Assembly (NCBI GenBank): GCA_963829575.1
Contig: CAWHJF010000016.1
Location: 496,001-560,000, forward strand
Source: KACC-23026 sp963829575
GTDB lineage: Bacteria > Bacillota > Bacilli > Bacillales > Sporolactobacillaceae
DNA length: 64,000 nucleotides
Direction: 5' to 3'
Every line of letters begins with the position of its first letter. The stretch's first letter is position 1. Under the pieces are notes generated by a model that was not told where the DNA came from, did no database searches, and saw nothing but the letters and a program-made list of their open reading frames with translations. Below, piece by piece: positions 43,836 through 53,249 of this stretch. The translations under genes and the position numbers were made by a program.

Positions 43836-43969
43836 TAGTTCTACTTGTTCGAATATTGTCAATTACAGGTGCGATTTAAAAAGTCTTTGCCTCTGTACGG
43901 TGGGTGGCACTTCGTTTCGGGAACTACCCCGTCACAGGTAATAAATAGGTCGTATAAATAAATAATTTC

Positions 43970-44845
43970 TTACACGCGTTCATAGCGCACATAAGCAATT
44001 TTAGTACTATCAGGTGACCAGGAATTGACATTAATGGTTCCTTGGCCGCCAAAGAGACTTAGAAGCGTGCGCGATTCGCCACCGGAACTCGGCATCAGAC
44101 GTAACTCAACTTCTTTATTAGGTGGATGGTCACCTGGCTCTACATCATCTTTCTTATAAGAGATGTAAACGACCTTGTTTCCGTCTGGTGACACATGTGG
44201 GAACCAATTATTGCGTGCATCAAAAGTCATCTGGGTCGGATCGCGGCCATCTGCCCCCATCCGCCAAACGTGCATCAATCCCGATCGGGTCGAATTAAAC
44301 CAAATCGATTTCCCATCCGGCGCATATTCTGGACCATCATCAAGCCCCTTTATATCGGTTAATTGCGTCTCTTCTCCGCCTTCTTTTGGTATCGTATAAA
44401 TGTCGTATTGACCATTCCGCTCCGCACAGTAACTTAGCGTCGCTCCGTCTGGCGACCACCCGTGCAAGTAAGATGGTGCCATTGGCGTCACGAGTGTTGG
44501 CACGCCACCTTCAATGGGCAAAACATAGATACGGGATTGGCGGTCTTCACGCGTGTGATGACTGACCGCAATTTGCCTGTGATCGGGTGACAACACATGG
44601 TCGTTATTACAAAAGTTCGCAAACCCTGATTTAATTTCGATCGACTCGTACGTCGCCAAATCAAACGCATACAGACTTCCGCCGCTATTGTAAATTAATC
44701 GATTATCCCGCGCCCAGTTCGGCGCTTCAATCACTTGATCAAACGTTGCTAATGTTTTCGTTTCTCCGGTTTGTATCGTCAATGTCTCCAGATAACATTT
44801 TTGCTTTCGTACGTCAAATTCATGTGGCTTTTTTAAAGTTTTCAC
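43970..44845 (-). CDS. TolB-like beta-propeller protein (PD40 repeats)
   Basis: A 291-residue protein with repeated WD40-like/PD40 motifs: WSPDGATLSYCAERNGQYDIYTI, APDGKSIWFNSTRSGLMHVW and SPDGNKVVYISYKKD (each split as a blade). It lacks a signal peptide, so it is cytoplasmic, unlike TolB itself. Homologues are often annotated as translocation protein TolB or as biopolymer-transport-like, without known function. The GTG start at 44845 has AAGGAGGACG in front. It is not linked to a peptidase domain. Confidence 0.8.
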   Translation of the reverse strand: MKTLKKPHEFDVRKQKCYLETLTIQTGETKTLATFDQVIEAPNWARDNRLIYNSGGSLYAFDLATYESIEIKSGFANFCNNDHVLSPDHRQIAVSHHTREDRQSRIYVLPIEGGVPTLVTPMAPSYLHGWSPDGATLSYCAERNGQYDIYTIPKEGGEETQLTDIKGLDDGPEYAPDGKSIWFNSTRSGLMHVWRMGADGRDPTQMTFDARNNWFPHVSPDGNKVVYISYKKDDVEPGDHPPNKEVELRLMPSSGGESRTLLSLFGGQGTINVNSWSPDSTKIAYVRYERV

Positions 44846-44937
44846 GCCTCGTCCTCCTTGATATAATGGATTACAAACCGCTTTATTTAACTATTCTATA
44901 AGACAAAGGCAAACACCTGCTGTCCTTTTAACCGCTC

Positions 44938-45969
44938 TTAATTTTCGCTGGATTTCCCCCACCGCTCTTCAAGTTTTAAACCTTTCCAAAGTAAAAAAGA
45001 AATCACCCACGTCACCAGAAACAATCCGACTAATACGAAGCCCAACCCATTCATGTTCAACGCGTTCATCCATTTCCAGAACCCTTGATCTAAATGCCTC
45101 CATTTTGAAAAACTTTGAACTAACTCTATGAATCCAATAAAAAGCGCAGCAAGAACAGACAAGCTTGTGACCGTTAGATTATAGTAAATTTTTCGAAGCG
45201 GTGTTCGAAAGGCCCAGTTGTACGCATGGACCATAAAAAAGCCATCGGCGGTGTCCATTAGGCTCATACCTGCTGAGAATAGAATCGGTAGCGACAAGAT
45301 TCCAAAAATGGATAAAGCGTGTTTGGCAGCGCCTGCTGAGATCGCCAATAGCGCGACTTCACTCGCTGTATCAAAACCGAGACCGAACAAAAAGCCAATC
45401 GGATAGACATGCCAACTTTTTGTAACAAGTTGCAAGAGCGGTCCAATCAATCGTGTAATCAACCCTCGATTGTCCAAGAGACTGTCAAGCTCTTGTTCGT
45501 ACCCCACACCTTGTCGAATTTTCAAAAAGGCTTTTTGCAAGTCTAATAGAACAAAGGCATTTAGTAGACCAATAATTAACAGAAAAAGACCAGACACAAC
45601 CGTTCCTATTAGACTACCAATTTCTTGAAAGCGTGGCATTTCATGCTCAGCCCAATGGATTGAAAACGCGAGGAGAACTATCATTATGAAGACAACGGTT
45701 GAATGACCTAATGAAAAGAAGAAGCCCACACCAACGGGTTCCTTATCTTTTTGCAATAATTTTCGAACAGTATTATCGATCGCGGCAATGTGGTCCACAT
45801 CAAAAGCATGTCGCAAACCAAACGTATACGAAAGAAGGGCCATCCCGAGCAGTAAAGGATGATTTTGGGCACCCAGCGCCAAAAAAGTCAATCCTACAAT
45901 ATGCAAAATCAAAACGGCTCCCCCATACGGGACCCACTTTCTATGTACAGTGCTTTTTCTAGTTTTCAC
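44938..45969 (-). CDS. Nickel/cobalt permease (NiCoT/HoxN family)
   Basis: An eight-TM transporter of about 343 residues. The signature of the NiCoT family is in TM2 (RHAFDVDHIAAIDN), with FSLGHSTVVF and LFGLGFDTASEVALL after it. It imports Ni or Co at high affinity. I prefer the GTG start at 45969 with AAAGGAAG in front; the longer frame begins with TTG at 45999. No riboswitch is seen upstream. Use for cobalamin or for urease/hydrogenase cannot be told from the neighbours. Confidence 0.9.
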   Translation of the reverse strand: MKTRKSTVHRKWVPYGGAVLILHIVGLTFLALGAQNHPLLLGMALLSYTFGLRHAFDVDHIAAIDNTVRKLLQKDKEPVGVGFFFSLGHSTVVFIMIVLLAFSIHWAEHEMPRFQEIGSLIGTVVSGLFLLIIGLLNAFVLLDLQKAFLKIRQGVGYEQELDSLLDNRGLITRLIGPLLQLVTKSWHVYPIGFLFGLGFDTASEVALLAISAGAAKHALSIFGILSLPILFSAGMSLMDTADGFFMVHAYNWAFRTPLRKIYYNLTVTSLSVLAALFIGFIELVQSFSKWRHLDQGFWKWMNALNMNGLGFVLVGLFLVTWVISFLLWKGLKLEERWGKSSEN

Positions 45970-46127
45970 AACATCTCTACTTCCTTTTCGACTTATCAAA
46001 GCTTTCTAAAAATCATAAACAAGAAAAGGCAATGTGTCTAGTGTCTGAATCCTTCATCTGTCCTGGTCCATAGGACAAATTAGAAGACTGAACCCTACTC
46101 GGGTCCAGCCTTTAGTTAATGGTTCAA

Positions 46128-46625
46128 TTATTTCGGTAAAAGGACTTTATCGATGACATGGATGACACCATTTGATGTCTGAATGTCCTTCGTAATTACA
46201 TTGGCATCGTTAACACGAACAGGATTAAGGGAAATCATGACGTTTTTCTTCGCTAACGTTTTGACCTTCATGCCGTCCTTCAAGTCACTCGACATCACGT
46301 TCCCCGAAACCACATGGTAAAGCAAAATGGTTTTTAAATCCTTTCGGGCTAACAATTCTTTTTTGGTAATGCCTAACTCTTTTAAAAGTGTGTTAAATGC
46401 TTCATCCGTTGGTGCAAATACGGTATACGGGCCCTTCCCTTTAAGCGTATTGACGAGTCCCGCCTTCTTTAGTGCAGCGACCAATGTGTTAAATTGACCG
46501 GATGAAAGGGCTGTATCTACAATGTCTTTCTTTGCTGTGGGCTTCTCTGATGCAAACGCACCTGTCGAAAAAGACATGATGAGCATTACCATCATTACGA
46601 TTGAAACCCATTTCATTTTTCTCAT
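46128..46625 (-). CDS. Secreted fasciclin (FAS1) domain protein
   Basis: A 165-residue protein. A signal peptide (MRKMKWVSIVMMVMLIMSF..AFASE) precedes one FAS1 domain with its H1 and H2 motifs (YTVFAPTDEAFNTL and NGVIHVIDKVLLP). FAS1 proteins mediate adhesion or bind surface components; the role here is unknown. I start at 46625, with AAGGAGAG 6 bp in front; upstream ORF codons lack a site. No lipobox Cys or sorting signal is seen, so it is likely released to the medium. Confidence 0.9.
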   Translation of the reverse strand: MRKMKWVSIVMMVMLIMSFSTGAFASEKPTAKKDIVDTALSSGQFNTLVAALKKAGLVNTLKGKGPYTVFAPTDEAFNTLLKELGITKKELLARKDLKTILLYHVVSGNVMSSDLKDGMKVKTLAKKNVMISLNPVRVNDANVITKDIQTSNGVIHVIDKVLLPK

Positions 46626-46769
46626 GTTTAACTCTCCTTCTTTCAACTTATTTCAATTTTTTAGGCGCATACCAACGTATGTAACCTCCGTTATTATGCA
46701 GCCTGAAAAGTCTTTTTATCCTAGTAATTTGGATCCGAACTGCTCATTCGCACATTTGACCCCACTTAA

Positions 46770-46801
46770 AAAGCTCTCACAGAAAACGTCCTGAGAGAGC
46801 T
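46770..46801 (-). terminator. Terminator of the SDR gene
   Basis: On the minus strand AAGCTCTC-T-CAG pairs with CTG-T-GAGAGCTT and is followed by TTTAAG. Confidence 0.65.
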
Positions 46802-46835
46802 TCGTGTTTTTTATTTAGTAGAAATCCGATTCGTT

Positions 46836-47720
46836 TCAAGAAGAAAAATCAAAATGAACACCTGTTAATTCTTCAGATACATCCCAAAGTTTCTTCATGG
46901 TTTCTTCATCATAGACCCCTTTGGCTGGGTGTTCAATGGTTGGGTAACCTCTTCGTTGGCCTCTTCCATCTGGGCCAATATATTCCCCGCCATTTAGACT
47001 GGGTTCGGTTGCGGCATAAATACTCGGCAAGGCGCCCATTGAGGCCGGTTGGAAAAATAGGTTCATCAGACGTTTCCCGAGCTTTCCGCCCATTTTGAAC
47101 AAGTTGGTAGAAGAAACACCTGGGTGGGACGCAATGCTTAGCGTTTCGATTCCACTGGCCTTTAAACGCTGATCCAATTCTTTTGAAAATAAAAGGTTCG
47201 CTAATTTACTTTGACCGTAGAATTTAAAGCCCTTATAGCCTTTTGATCCATCAAGATTATCAAAATAAATAGCGGCGCCTCTATGGGCAAGACTACTTAA
47301 GGTGACAACACGGGAGTGCTTTGTTTTCTTTAATACTGGCAACAGTAAACCGGTTAAAGCAAAATGCCCTAAATGGTTACTGCCAAACTGCAATTCAAAC
47401 CCGTCTTTTGTTTTGGAATAAGGCGGGATCATCACGCCAGCATTATTAATTAAAAGGTCCAATGAATCAAACTGTGCACAATACATGTCAACAAATTGGT
47501 GAATGCTCTTTAAATCGGCTAAATCAAGCGTCATTAATTCAATCGAACGATCAGGATGGTCGGCAATCAACGCTTCCATCGCTTTCTGGCCTTTTTCTTT
47601 GCTTCGAACCGCCATAACAACGTGGGCGCCTTGATCTGCCAATTCCTTAACGGTTTCATAACCGATTCCACTATTAGCACCTGTGATGATGACGCGTTTC
47701 CCTTTTAATTGCTCTCCCAT
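46836..47720 (-). CDS. Short-chain dehydrogenase/reductase (retinol dehydrogenase-like)
   Basis: A 294-residue NAD(P)-dependent SDR. The cofactor site is TGANSGIG, the structural motif NNAGV, the catalytic Ser in TLSSLAHRG, and YGQSK for Tyr/Lys. It is of the longer form related to retinol dehydrogenases and WW-domain oxidoreductases. The ATG at 47720 has AAAGAGGTG in front. The substrate is unknown. It is divergent from no clear neighbour: 405 bp of non-genic DNA lies upstream. Confidence 0.9.
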   Translation of the reverse strand: MGEQLKGKRVIITGANSGIGYETVKELADQGAHVVMAVRSKEKGQKAMEALIADHPDRSIELMTLDLADLKSIHQFVDMYCAQFDSLDLLINNAGVMIPPYSKTKDGFELQFGSNHLGHFALTGLLLPVLKKTKHSRVVTLSSLAHRGAAIYFDNLDGSKGYKGFKFYGQSKLANLLFSKELDQRLKASGIETLSIASHPGVSSTNLFKMGGKLGKRLMNLFFQPASMGALPSIYAATEPSLNGGEYIGPDGRGQRRGYPTIEHPAKGVYDEETMKKLWDVSEELTGVHFDFSS

Positions 47721-48125
47721 TTGGACACCTCTTTATATATTCTTGATTGATGAGCTCCCAAGTCGATTACAGTGTTAGTTAAATATAACGATAAGTCTAA
47801 GTTAAAAGTAAAGGAAAACCGACGAAACCGCAAGGAAAGACGCTCCGTTTTATGAGCGCTACAAGCATGATCGTCATGATGACAAAGTTGGGTGCCGAAT
47901 TGTTGTACCGATCTATATGCAAAAGATGCGCGGATTCTCACCACTGGGCTCAGGATTACGCGTAGCGTATTACCCGGGGTACTCGTTATTGGTGTGATGA
48001 TGCCAATTACCGAAAAACATTCGATAGAATTGGCGCCCATAAACCCGATGAAACCATTCTCTCACTGCTTTCATCGGGGTACTTTTTTAGAAAGGAGGAT
48101 GGTTTCACAAGATTAAACAAAACAA
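47721..48125. other. Gap with possible gene remnant
   Basis: There is no supportable gene. A 60-codon plus-strand open stretch (about 47810-47998) without a start codon, reading YKHDRHDDKVGCRIVVPIYM, looks protein-like and may be a decayed coding fragment. An inverted repeat AACCCGATGAAA / TTTCATCGGGGT (48030-48075) followed by CTTTTTTAG forms a terminator on the plus strand, as if it once ended that gene. Confidence 0.3.
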
Positions 48126-49754
48126 TTACTGATCCTCACCTGATTGTTGGCTTTTTTCAAACTGGAACATATCAGATTTCTTGATAAGGACAGCGCTCAG
48201 GATGGCGCCGGCCGCTAAAATAATCGCCGCAATTCTAAAGATTGTAATCGTCCCATCAACGAATGACGTACGCGCAATGTCCTGAATCGTAGAATACATA
48301 GGGTTGTGTGCATATGGATTCGGATGCGCAGGATCATTTGGTAGGCCCAAACTCCCAGCAATAGTCCCTGCTTTTTGTATTCCGTTGATCATCTGCTCCT
48401 TAGCGGCACTAGGAAGATTTGCTACCTTAAGTGCATTAAGTTTATCCGCGATGGCATGGTTATATCGGCTATTCAGAATGGCCCCAAGAAATGCGATGCC
48501 GAACGCGATGCCGACTTGTCGAGAAACGTTGTTAACACCTGATGCCATACCCGCGCGTCTTGGGTGAACCGTCCCCATTGCAAGCGTAGACAACGGCGGA
48601 TTCGCCATTCCATTCCCAATTCCAGCAATGATAAAGGCAGGAAGTAAAACCACCCAATCTGAAGGTTGATCATGGGGTGAAATTCGACTCATTAATAGAA
48701 CCGCAAGAGTCAATAGCGAGAGCGCAGTGACAATTAACCCCTTTGCCCCAAGCTTATCCGTAAAACGTCCTGCAATCGGTGCCCCTAATATAACGAGCGC
48801 ACTTAAAGGCAAAGTTCTGAGTCCTGCTTGAAGCGCATCAAATCCTAAGAAGTTTTGCAGATAAAGAGTCAGATAGAAAAACAGAGAATAAAGCCCTGCG
48901 CTTAAACAAAAGGCCGCAATACAGGAACCTGTAAAACTGGCATTTTTAAAAAGACGCGGATCCACCATTGGGTTTTTGAGTTTTAATTCAACACCAATAA
49001 ACAAAATCAACCCAATGCCCGCAACAACAAAGAGCGTGAGGATGTAGGCGGAGCCCCAGCCTTTGTCATTGCCCTGCATGATTCCCAACACTAAGCCAAG
49101 CATAGTAATTGTAAGAAGAATCAATCCCAAGAAATCAATGGAATGAGCACTTCGCTCATCCTTGGTCTCTCTTATTGCCCAGATCGATAAAAGAATCCCA
49201 ATAATACCAATTGGAATATTGATATAGAAAATCGATTGCCAACTGATGTTCTGAACAAGAAGGCCGCCTGCAAGCGGACCGATTGCGGTGGAAAGTCCAA
49301 TGACCGCTCCAGAAATTCCAAATGCAATGCCACGGTCCTTACCGTGAAACTGTGTGGAGATAATCGCAAGCGCGAGCGGCATCATAGCAGAAGCACCTAG
49401 TCCTTGAAAGGCCCTCGACAGGTTAAGGATCGTGATATGCGATAAGCTCCCGACCTTAATATCTCCGGACAACGAACATAAAAGAGAGCCGATACTAAAA
49501 ACAGCGAGCCCTAATATAAAGATCCGTTTCCTTCCAAAAATGTCACCGAGACGTGATGAGGTGACCAAGATCACGGCAAATGCTAAGGCATAGGCGTCGA
49601 TTACCCACTGTAAATCAGAAAAGCTCGCATTTAAATCTTTTTGAATGGATGGTAACGCGACATTCACTATCGTGACATCAAGCAGGGCCATAAATAAGCC
49701 CACGCACACCGCCACTAACGCCCACCATTTGTGGGTCTTAACCGTTTCGTTCAT
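48126..49754 (-). CDS. DHA2-family MFS drug transporter (14 TM, EmrB/QacA type)
   Basis: A 542-residue proton-driven efflux pump with about 14 TM segments. Motifs of the family: LDVTIVNVALPSIQ in TM1, DRLGRKR-like SSRLGDIFGRKR after TM2, and the antiporter-type GPLAGGLLV. A charged C-terminal tail follows. It is directly downstream (15 bp) of a PadR repressor, a common layout for inducible multidrug pumps. Substrates are unknown. A TTATTCCTCCTTTA stretch marks the start at 49754. Confidence 0.92.
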   Translation of the reverse strand: MNETVKTHKWWALVAVCVGLFMALLDVTIVNVALPSIQKDLNASFSDLQWVIDAYALAFAVILVTSSRLGDIFGRKRIFILGLAVFSIGSLLCSLSGDIKVGSLSHITILNLSRAFQGLGASAMMPLALAIISTQFHGKDRGIAFGISGAVIGLSTAIGPLAGGLLVQNISWQSIFYINIPIGIIGILLSIWAIRETKDERSAHSIDFLGLILLTITMLGLVLGIMQGNDKGWGSAYILTLFVVAGIGLILFIGVELKLKNPMVDPRLFKNASFTGSCIAAFCLSAGLYSLFFYLTLYLQNFLGFDALQAGLRTLPLSALVILGAPIAGRFTDKLGAKGLIVTALSLLTLAVLLMSRISPHDQPSDWVVLLPAFIIAGIGNGMANPPLSTLAMGTVHPRRAGMASGVNNVSRQVGIAFGIAFLGAILNSRYNHAIADKLNALKVANLPSAAKEQMINGIQKAGTIAGSLGLPNDPAHPNPYAHNPMYSTIQDIARTSFVDGTITIFRIAAIILAAGAILSAVLIKKSDMFQFEKSQQSGEDQ

Positions 49755-49769
49755 TCATTTATTCCTCCT

Positions 49770-50300
49770 TTAGTTTAAGTTCAGTTCTTTACGAATGTTG
49801 CTTGCCCAATCAAGCTCTAATTGCCATTGTGTCTTCATGTGTGCCATCATGACAAGCGAGGACCAAACACTTGTCCCAATCTCAGATTCACGTTGTTTTA
49901 AATCTTCAATCTCGGCATCAATATGGAAAAGGTGCGTTTGGCAATAGTTAATGAAATGATCGAGTAAATACTTCTGCTCGTTCGGCTGAAGCCATTCAAT
50001 AAACACAAACTTGAATGGAAAGAGTTTTCGATATTCACCCAGATTGCTAGTTGTATCCATCAGGAGTTGTCGAAAACGCTCGCGCCCTTTATCCGTAATG
50101 GTATATTCATTATGGCGAGATGCGCCTTCTCCCTCAACTAGGCAAATCAAGCCTTCTTCCTTGAGCTTGTTGAACAATGGATAAATTCTCCCAGGACTCA
50201 TCTTGGCATATGGACCAATCATGTCGTTAATAATTTTGGAGATCCGGTAACCATGTGAGAGTGACTTCATGAGAAAGCCCAAGATAATAAGTTCATACAA
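49770..50300 (-). CDS. PadR-family transcriptional regulator
   Basis: A 176-residue PadR repressor. The N-terminal winged HTH has HGYRISKIINDMIGPYAKMSPGRIYPLFNKLKEEGLI (a family hallmark, here in pieces) and a C-terminal helical dimer domain (Vir_act_alpha_C type). The TTG start at 50300 has GAGGTGAATAAC in front; the nearby ATG is out of frame. It shares an operon with the pump downstream and probably represses its own promoter through the palindrome at 50343-50363. Confidence 0.88.
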   Translation of the reverse strand: MYELIILGFLMKSLSHGYRISKIINDMIGPYAKMSPGRIYPLFNKLKEEGLICLVEGEGASRHNEYTITDKGRERFRQLLMDTTSNLGEYRKLFPFKFVFIEWLQPNEQKYLLDHFINYCQTHLFHIDAEIEDLKQRESEIGTSVWSSLVMMAHMKTQWQLELDWASNIRKELNLN

Positions 50301-50336
50301 AAGTTATTCACCTCAATCTAAAGCACTGTTTTACTA

Positions 50337-50377
50337 CAAACCAATATATCACTGTGATATATTAGTGTCTACTTATT
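50337..50377 (-). promoter_or_regulatory. padR-MFS promoter with a 21 bp palindromic operator
   Basis: On the minus strand TAGACA, 17 bp, TATATT form a promoter. A perfect palindrome AATATATCAC-T-GTGATATATT (50343-50363) lies over the spacer and -10, so a bound repressor would block polymerase. It is the natural site for the PadR protein. Confidence 0.7.
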
Positions 50378-50387
50378 GGGTGCATAT

Positions 50388-50418
50388 AAAAAACGCACAG
50401 TTCTCCACTGTGCGTTTT
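50388..50418 (-). terminator. Terminator of the thiosulfate permease gene
   Basis: AAAACGCACAGT/ACTGTGCGTTTT with loop TCTCC; on the minus strand six T follow. Confidence 0.85.
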
Positions 50419-50449
50419 CAGGTACAATCTGTTATTAATATGTGTCCGT

Positions 50450-51703
50450 TTAGCAATGGTTGTCACTTGGCTTGGGATTTTTAAGACCAAACAACGGACG
50501 AATGAAAAGGGCCACATAAGAGCCAAGCAGACCAAACACAGCCCATACCCAACCATGTAAACTAAAGGATGAGATCCCGCTAAAGTAAGCCCCGATATTA
50601 CATCCAAAAGCAATACGTGCGCCATATCCCATTAAGATTCCACCAATAAGCGCTGATAAAACCACTTTAAATGGCAGCTTTCTTAAGAGGAATAAGCCTC
50701 CGATTGTGGCACCAAGAAAGGCACCAAGAATCACGCCAAAATTCATGACAGTTGTAGAATCAGCAAAGATCGACTGATGAAGCGCAGCTCCTTTTGCACC
50801 AGACCAGTACGACCAATGATCCACTGGGATTCCAACTGCAAGTGCAATTTTCGATCCCCACAAAGCAAAGGCTGACGTAATCCCCCATGGTGAATGTCTA
50901 ACAAGTAAAGTTAGACCGTTTAAAATCCCTAAACTTGCCGCCCCAACCATAATTGGCCAAGATCCTCTGAAAAGACGTTTCCAACCTTTATCAGATGGGA
51001 GCGCTGCAAGTCTTGGCGAACGGCGCTTCTTTTCGATATAAAAAGTGAGGCCAAAGATCAAAGCAAACACAACGATTTGAACCACCCATGCCCCGAAGTA
51101 GCCTAATCCTGTTGAGGTGGCAAGTGAGATGGGTTGGAAATGCGGGGTGTCATTGACCCAGAAATTAAAATTCCATGCGCCCAAAACCGACCCGATGACA
51201 AATCCAATTATAGTGTAGTAATTCTCACTTTTGCCCGCACCAATATGATACAACGTACCCGATGCACACCCTTCACCAAGTTGCATGCCAATCCCAAATA
51301 AAAAGGAACCCACCACAACACTTGTTCCAACTGGAAATACGTAACCGGTCGGTGATCCTCCAAAAAGACTCGCTTTCGTTGATAAAATAATCGCAAACAA
51401 CGTACTAGAAATGGCTAACATCACCATATGAGCACGAATGCCTTGACCATTCCCAACCGCTAAAAACCTGCGGAAGGCTGATGTGAACCCAAAGCGAGCG
51501 TGAAAAAGTGAGAACCCTAAAAGTAAGCCTAGTAACAATTGAACCGCAAATCCTGCCCCGCCATAATGGTAGGCCAATAGATCTACGATAATGGCTATAA
51601 GTACGCCTACCCCTGTTAAAAGCGATTGAGGGGATGGTAGGCGATTAGCGACTGATTTAGAAGAAGATTGCGTTTCATTCTTATGAATTGTAGATGCATC
51701 CAT
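50450..51703 (-). CDS. YeeE/YedE family (TsuA-type) thiosulfate permease
   Basis: A 417-residue membrane protein with about 9-10 TM segments. The conserved Cys motifs of TsuA are present: GEGCASGTLYHIG and AFGCNIGAYFSG. TsuA proteins import thiosulfate as a sulfur source through transient thiol interactions. No sulfurtransferase (TsuB) is adjacent, although many homologues have one. GATAGGAGGAATT precedes the ATG at 51703. It is a single gene with its own terminator. Confidence 0.88.
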   Translation of the reverse strand: MDASTIHKNETQSSSKSVANRLPSPQSLLTGVGVLIAIIVDLLAYHYGGAGFAVQLLLGLLLGFSLFHARFGFTSAFRRFLAVGNGQGIRAHMVMLAISSTLFAIILSTKASLFGGSPTGYVFPVGTSVVVGSFLFGIGMQLGEGCASGTLYHIGAGKSENYYTIIGFVIGSVLGAWNFNFWVNDTPHFQPISLATSTGLGYFGAWVVQIVVFALIFGLTFYIEKKRRSPRLAALPSDKGWKRLFRGSWPIMVGAASLGILNGLTLLVRHSPWGITSAFALWGSKIALAVGIPVDHWSYWSGAKGAALHQSIFADSTTVMNFGVILGAFLGATIGGLFLLRKLPFKVVLSALIGGILMGYGARIAFGCNIGAYFSGISSFSLHGWVWAVFGLLGSYVALFIRPLFGLKNPKPSDNHC

Positions 51704-52055
51704 CTATAATTCCTCCTATCCCGATTATATTAGTATGAATTATAACTTCGACTATTATAGCACCGTTTTTCCCCAAGCTCAATTATTAAAAACTTATAGG
51801 ACTTCTAAATACTGATTATAATAATGCACACGTTAAGCAAATGCTGACTAAATAGTGCCGTTAACCAAAAGAAAACGATGATTGTATGTTTAATACAATC
51901 ATCGCTTTTAAAGTGGACATATCCTTTATTTGCAAATAAAAACTGCAAACAATTTATGTTTACAGTTTTTTGGGGCAATATTATATTTTCGAGTTCTGAA
52001 AAAGTTACTTTTGACTAGAGTAGCTTTCCAAAATGGCAATTTTAAAATTCAAATC
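51704..52055. other. Intergenic region with two extra hairpins
   Basis: Hairpin 1 (51872-51910): CGATGATTGTA/TACAATCATCG between A and T runs. Hairpin 2 (51946-51975): AAAACTG-C-AAAC/GTTT-A-CAGTTTT, then T. Both look like terminators, although the tmRNA has its own closer one. I see no ORF between them; they may bound a lost gene or a small RNA. Confidence 0.4.
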
Positions 52056-52090
52056 AAAAAAATAAAAACCACCAAATATGTATTTGGTGG
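52056..52090 (-). terminator. tmRNA terminator
   Basis: CCACCAAAT/ATTTGGTGG with an ACAT loop, then TTTTTATTTTTTT on the minus strand. Its first bases are the tmRNA CCA end, so the mature 3' end is inside the hairpin arm. Confidence 0.85.
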
Positions 52091-52445
52091 AGACGGTGGG
52101 AATTGAACCCACGTCCAGAGATAACGCAATTTAAGCTTCTACGAGCATAGTCGGCATACTTAGTTTTCGCCAACATGTCGGCCTACCGACAGGCACTCAT
52201 GCGGCTAGCCCGATTGTGCTCTTCTTGACGCCCCCAGGCGGAGAGCTTCAAGCGTATCCCACTAAGAGTGAGTCCCTTACCCTACCACGTGGGTGATGGA
52301 GGGAGGAACCGCTTCAGAGCTTACGCTGCGAAAGCGAGGTTGTTGTTTTCTTTGCCAGTTATAGGCTTTTGGCGTTTTAACGAGGCCGACCCCCTCGGCT
52401 CGCAACTTAAACCCGACCTACCCCTGTCGAATCCAGAACGTCCCC
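52085..52445 (-). ncRNA. ssrA: Transfer-messenger RNA (tmRNA)
   Basis: A 361-nt RNA that rescues stalled ribosomes and tags the nascent peptide for proteolysis. The 5' GGGGACG pairs with 3' CGTCTCC, then ACCA; the T-arm reads GTTCAATTC. The tag frame (52321-52356) is GGC AAA GAA AAC ... TAA and encodes GKENNNLAFAA; with the tRNA-borne Ala the tag is A-GKENNNLAFAA. The final LAFAA fits recognition by ClpXP. smpB is 154 bp upstream, as in other Bacillales. Confidence 0.96.
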
Positions 52446-52598
52446 ATAAGTTCCGCGCGTATTCGCACGAAAGGAAGTGTTCGGAAGACCAGAGAGCGTG
52501 TCACTGATTCTTTAAGTTACTTTAAAAGTATAGCACGGCTCAAGTTTGAATTCAACCACACAGGCATAATTTGGCAGCAGCCACACGCTCACTGCCTT

Positions 52599-53069
52599 TT
52601 ATATGCCTTTTTCAGCGCGACGCACCGCTTTTTGAATTTGTCGTTCTGAATCTCGTTGCTTAATACTTTCCCGTTTATCATAATTCTTTTTACCTTTACC
52701 GACACCAATTAGAAGCTTACAATAGCCATTTTTGATGTACATTTTAAGCGGCACAATGGTATAACCAGATTCCTTAGAGATGCCAATAAGCTTGTTGATT
52801 TCTTTTTTGTGAAGCAAGAGCTTACGCGTGCGAAGTGGGTCATGGTTATAACGATTGCCTTGCTCATAAGGCGCTATGTGCATGTTATGGACAAACACTT
52901 CGCCATTTTCAACGCGAGCAAAGGCATCCACAAAGTTGACGGAGCGTTTGCGAATGGATTTAATTTCTGTCCCCATTAACACGATCCCCGCTTCAAACGT
53001 TTCTTCAATAAAATAATCGTGTCGCGCACGACGGTTTTCTGCAACTTGATTGTCTTTTTTTCCAGGCAA
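52599..53069 (-). CDS. smpB: SsrA-binding protein
   Basis: A 156-residue OB-fold protein that binds tmRNA and places it in the ribosome A site. Motifs: NRRARHDYFIEETFEAGIVL, GTEIKSIR, YEQGNRYNHDPLRTRKLLLHKKEI (split), and the basic tail GKGKKNYDKRESIKQRD that mimics a codon-anticodon stem. The start is TTG at 53069, with GGGGG 7 bp in front. It lies between rnr and ssrA; the three factors work together in non-stop mRNA decay. Confidence 0.97.
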   Translation of the reverse strand: MPGKKDNQVAENRRARHDYFIEETFEAGIVLMGTEIKSIRKRSVNFVDAFARVENGEVFVHNMHIAPYEQGNRYNHDPLRTRKLLLHKKEINKLIGISKESGYTIVPLKMYIKNGYCKLLIGVGKGKKNYDKRESIKQRDSERQIQKAVRRAEKGI

Positions 53070-53200
53070 CTCGATGCCCCCTCTCCGTTTTTCTTTTCTG
53101 TCTATTAGGTCTTCCTTTAATACGATCGACCACAGGGTAATTAATCATTACTAATTATTATACCATGAAGCGACCGCGGCTGACCAAGAAGCAAAGGGAA

Positions 53201-53219
53201 GACCCCTCAGTGAGGAGTC
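53201..53219 (-). terminator. Weak hairpin after rnr
   Basis: On the minus strand GACTCCTC/GAGGGGTC with a short loop is followed by TTCCCTTT; it is a poor terminator, so smpB may be read from rnr. Confidence 0.35.
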
Positions 53220-53249
53220 AAACCCTCTCTAGTCAGGACAATTGCTTAT

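Noticed and set aside
47705..48040. 111-codon minus-strand ORF before the SDR gene
   Set aside because: Cys/Arg/Ser-rich composition, no ribosome site, and a better plus-strand remnant in the same place.
52268..52507. 79-codon plus-strand ORF
   Set aside because: It lies antisense to tmRNA.
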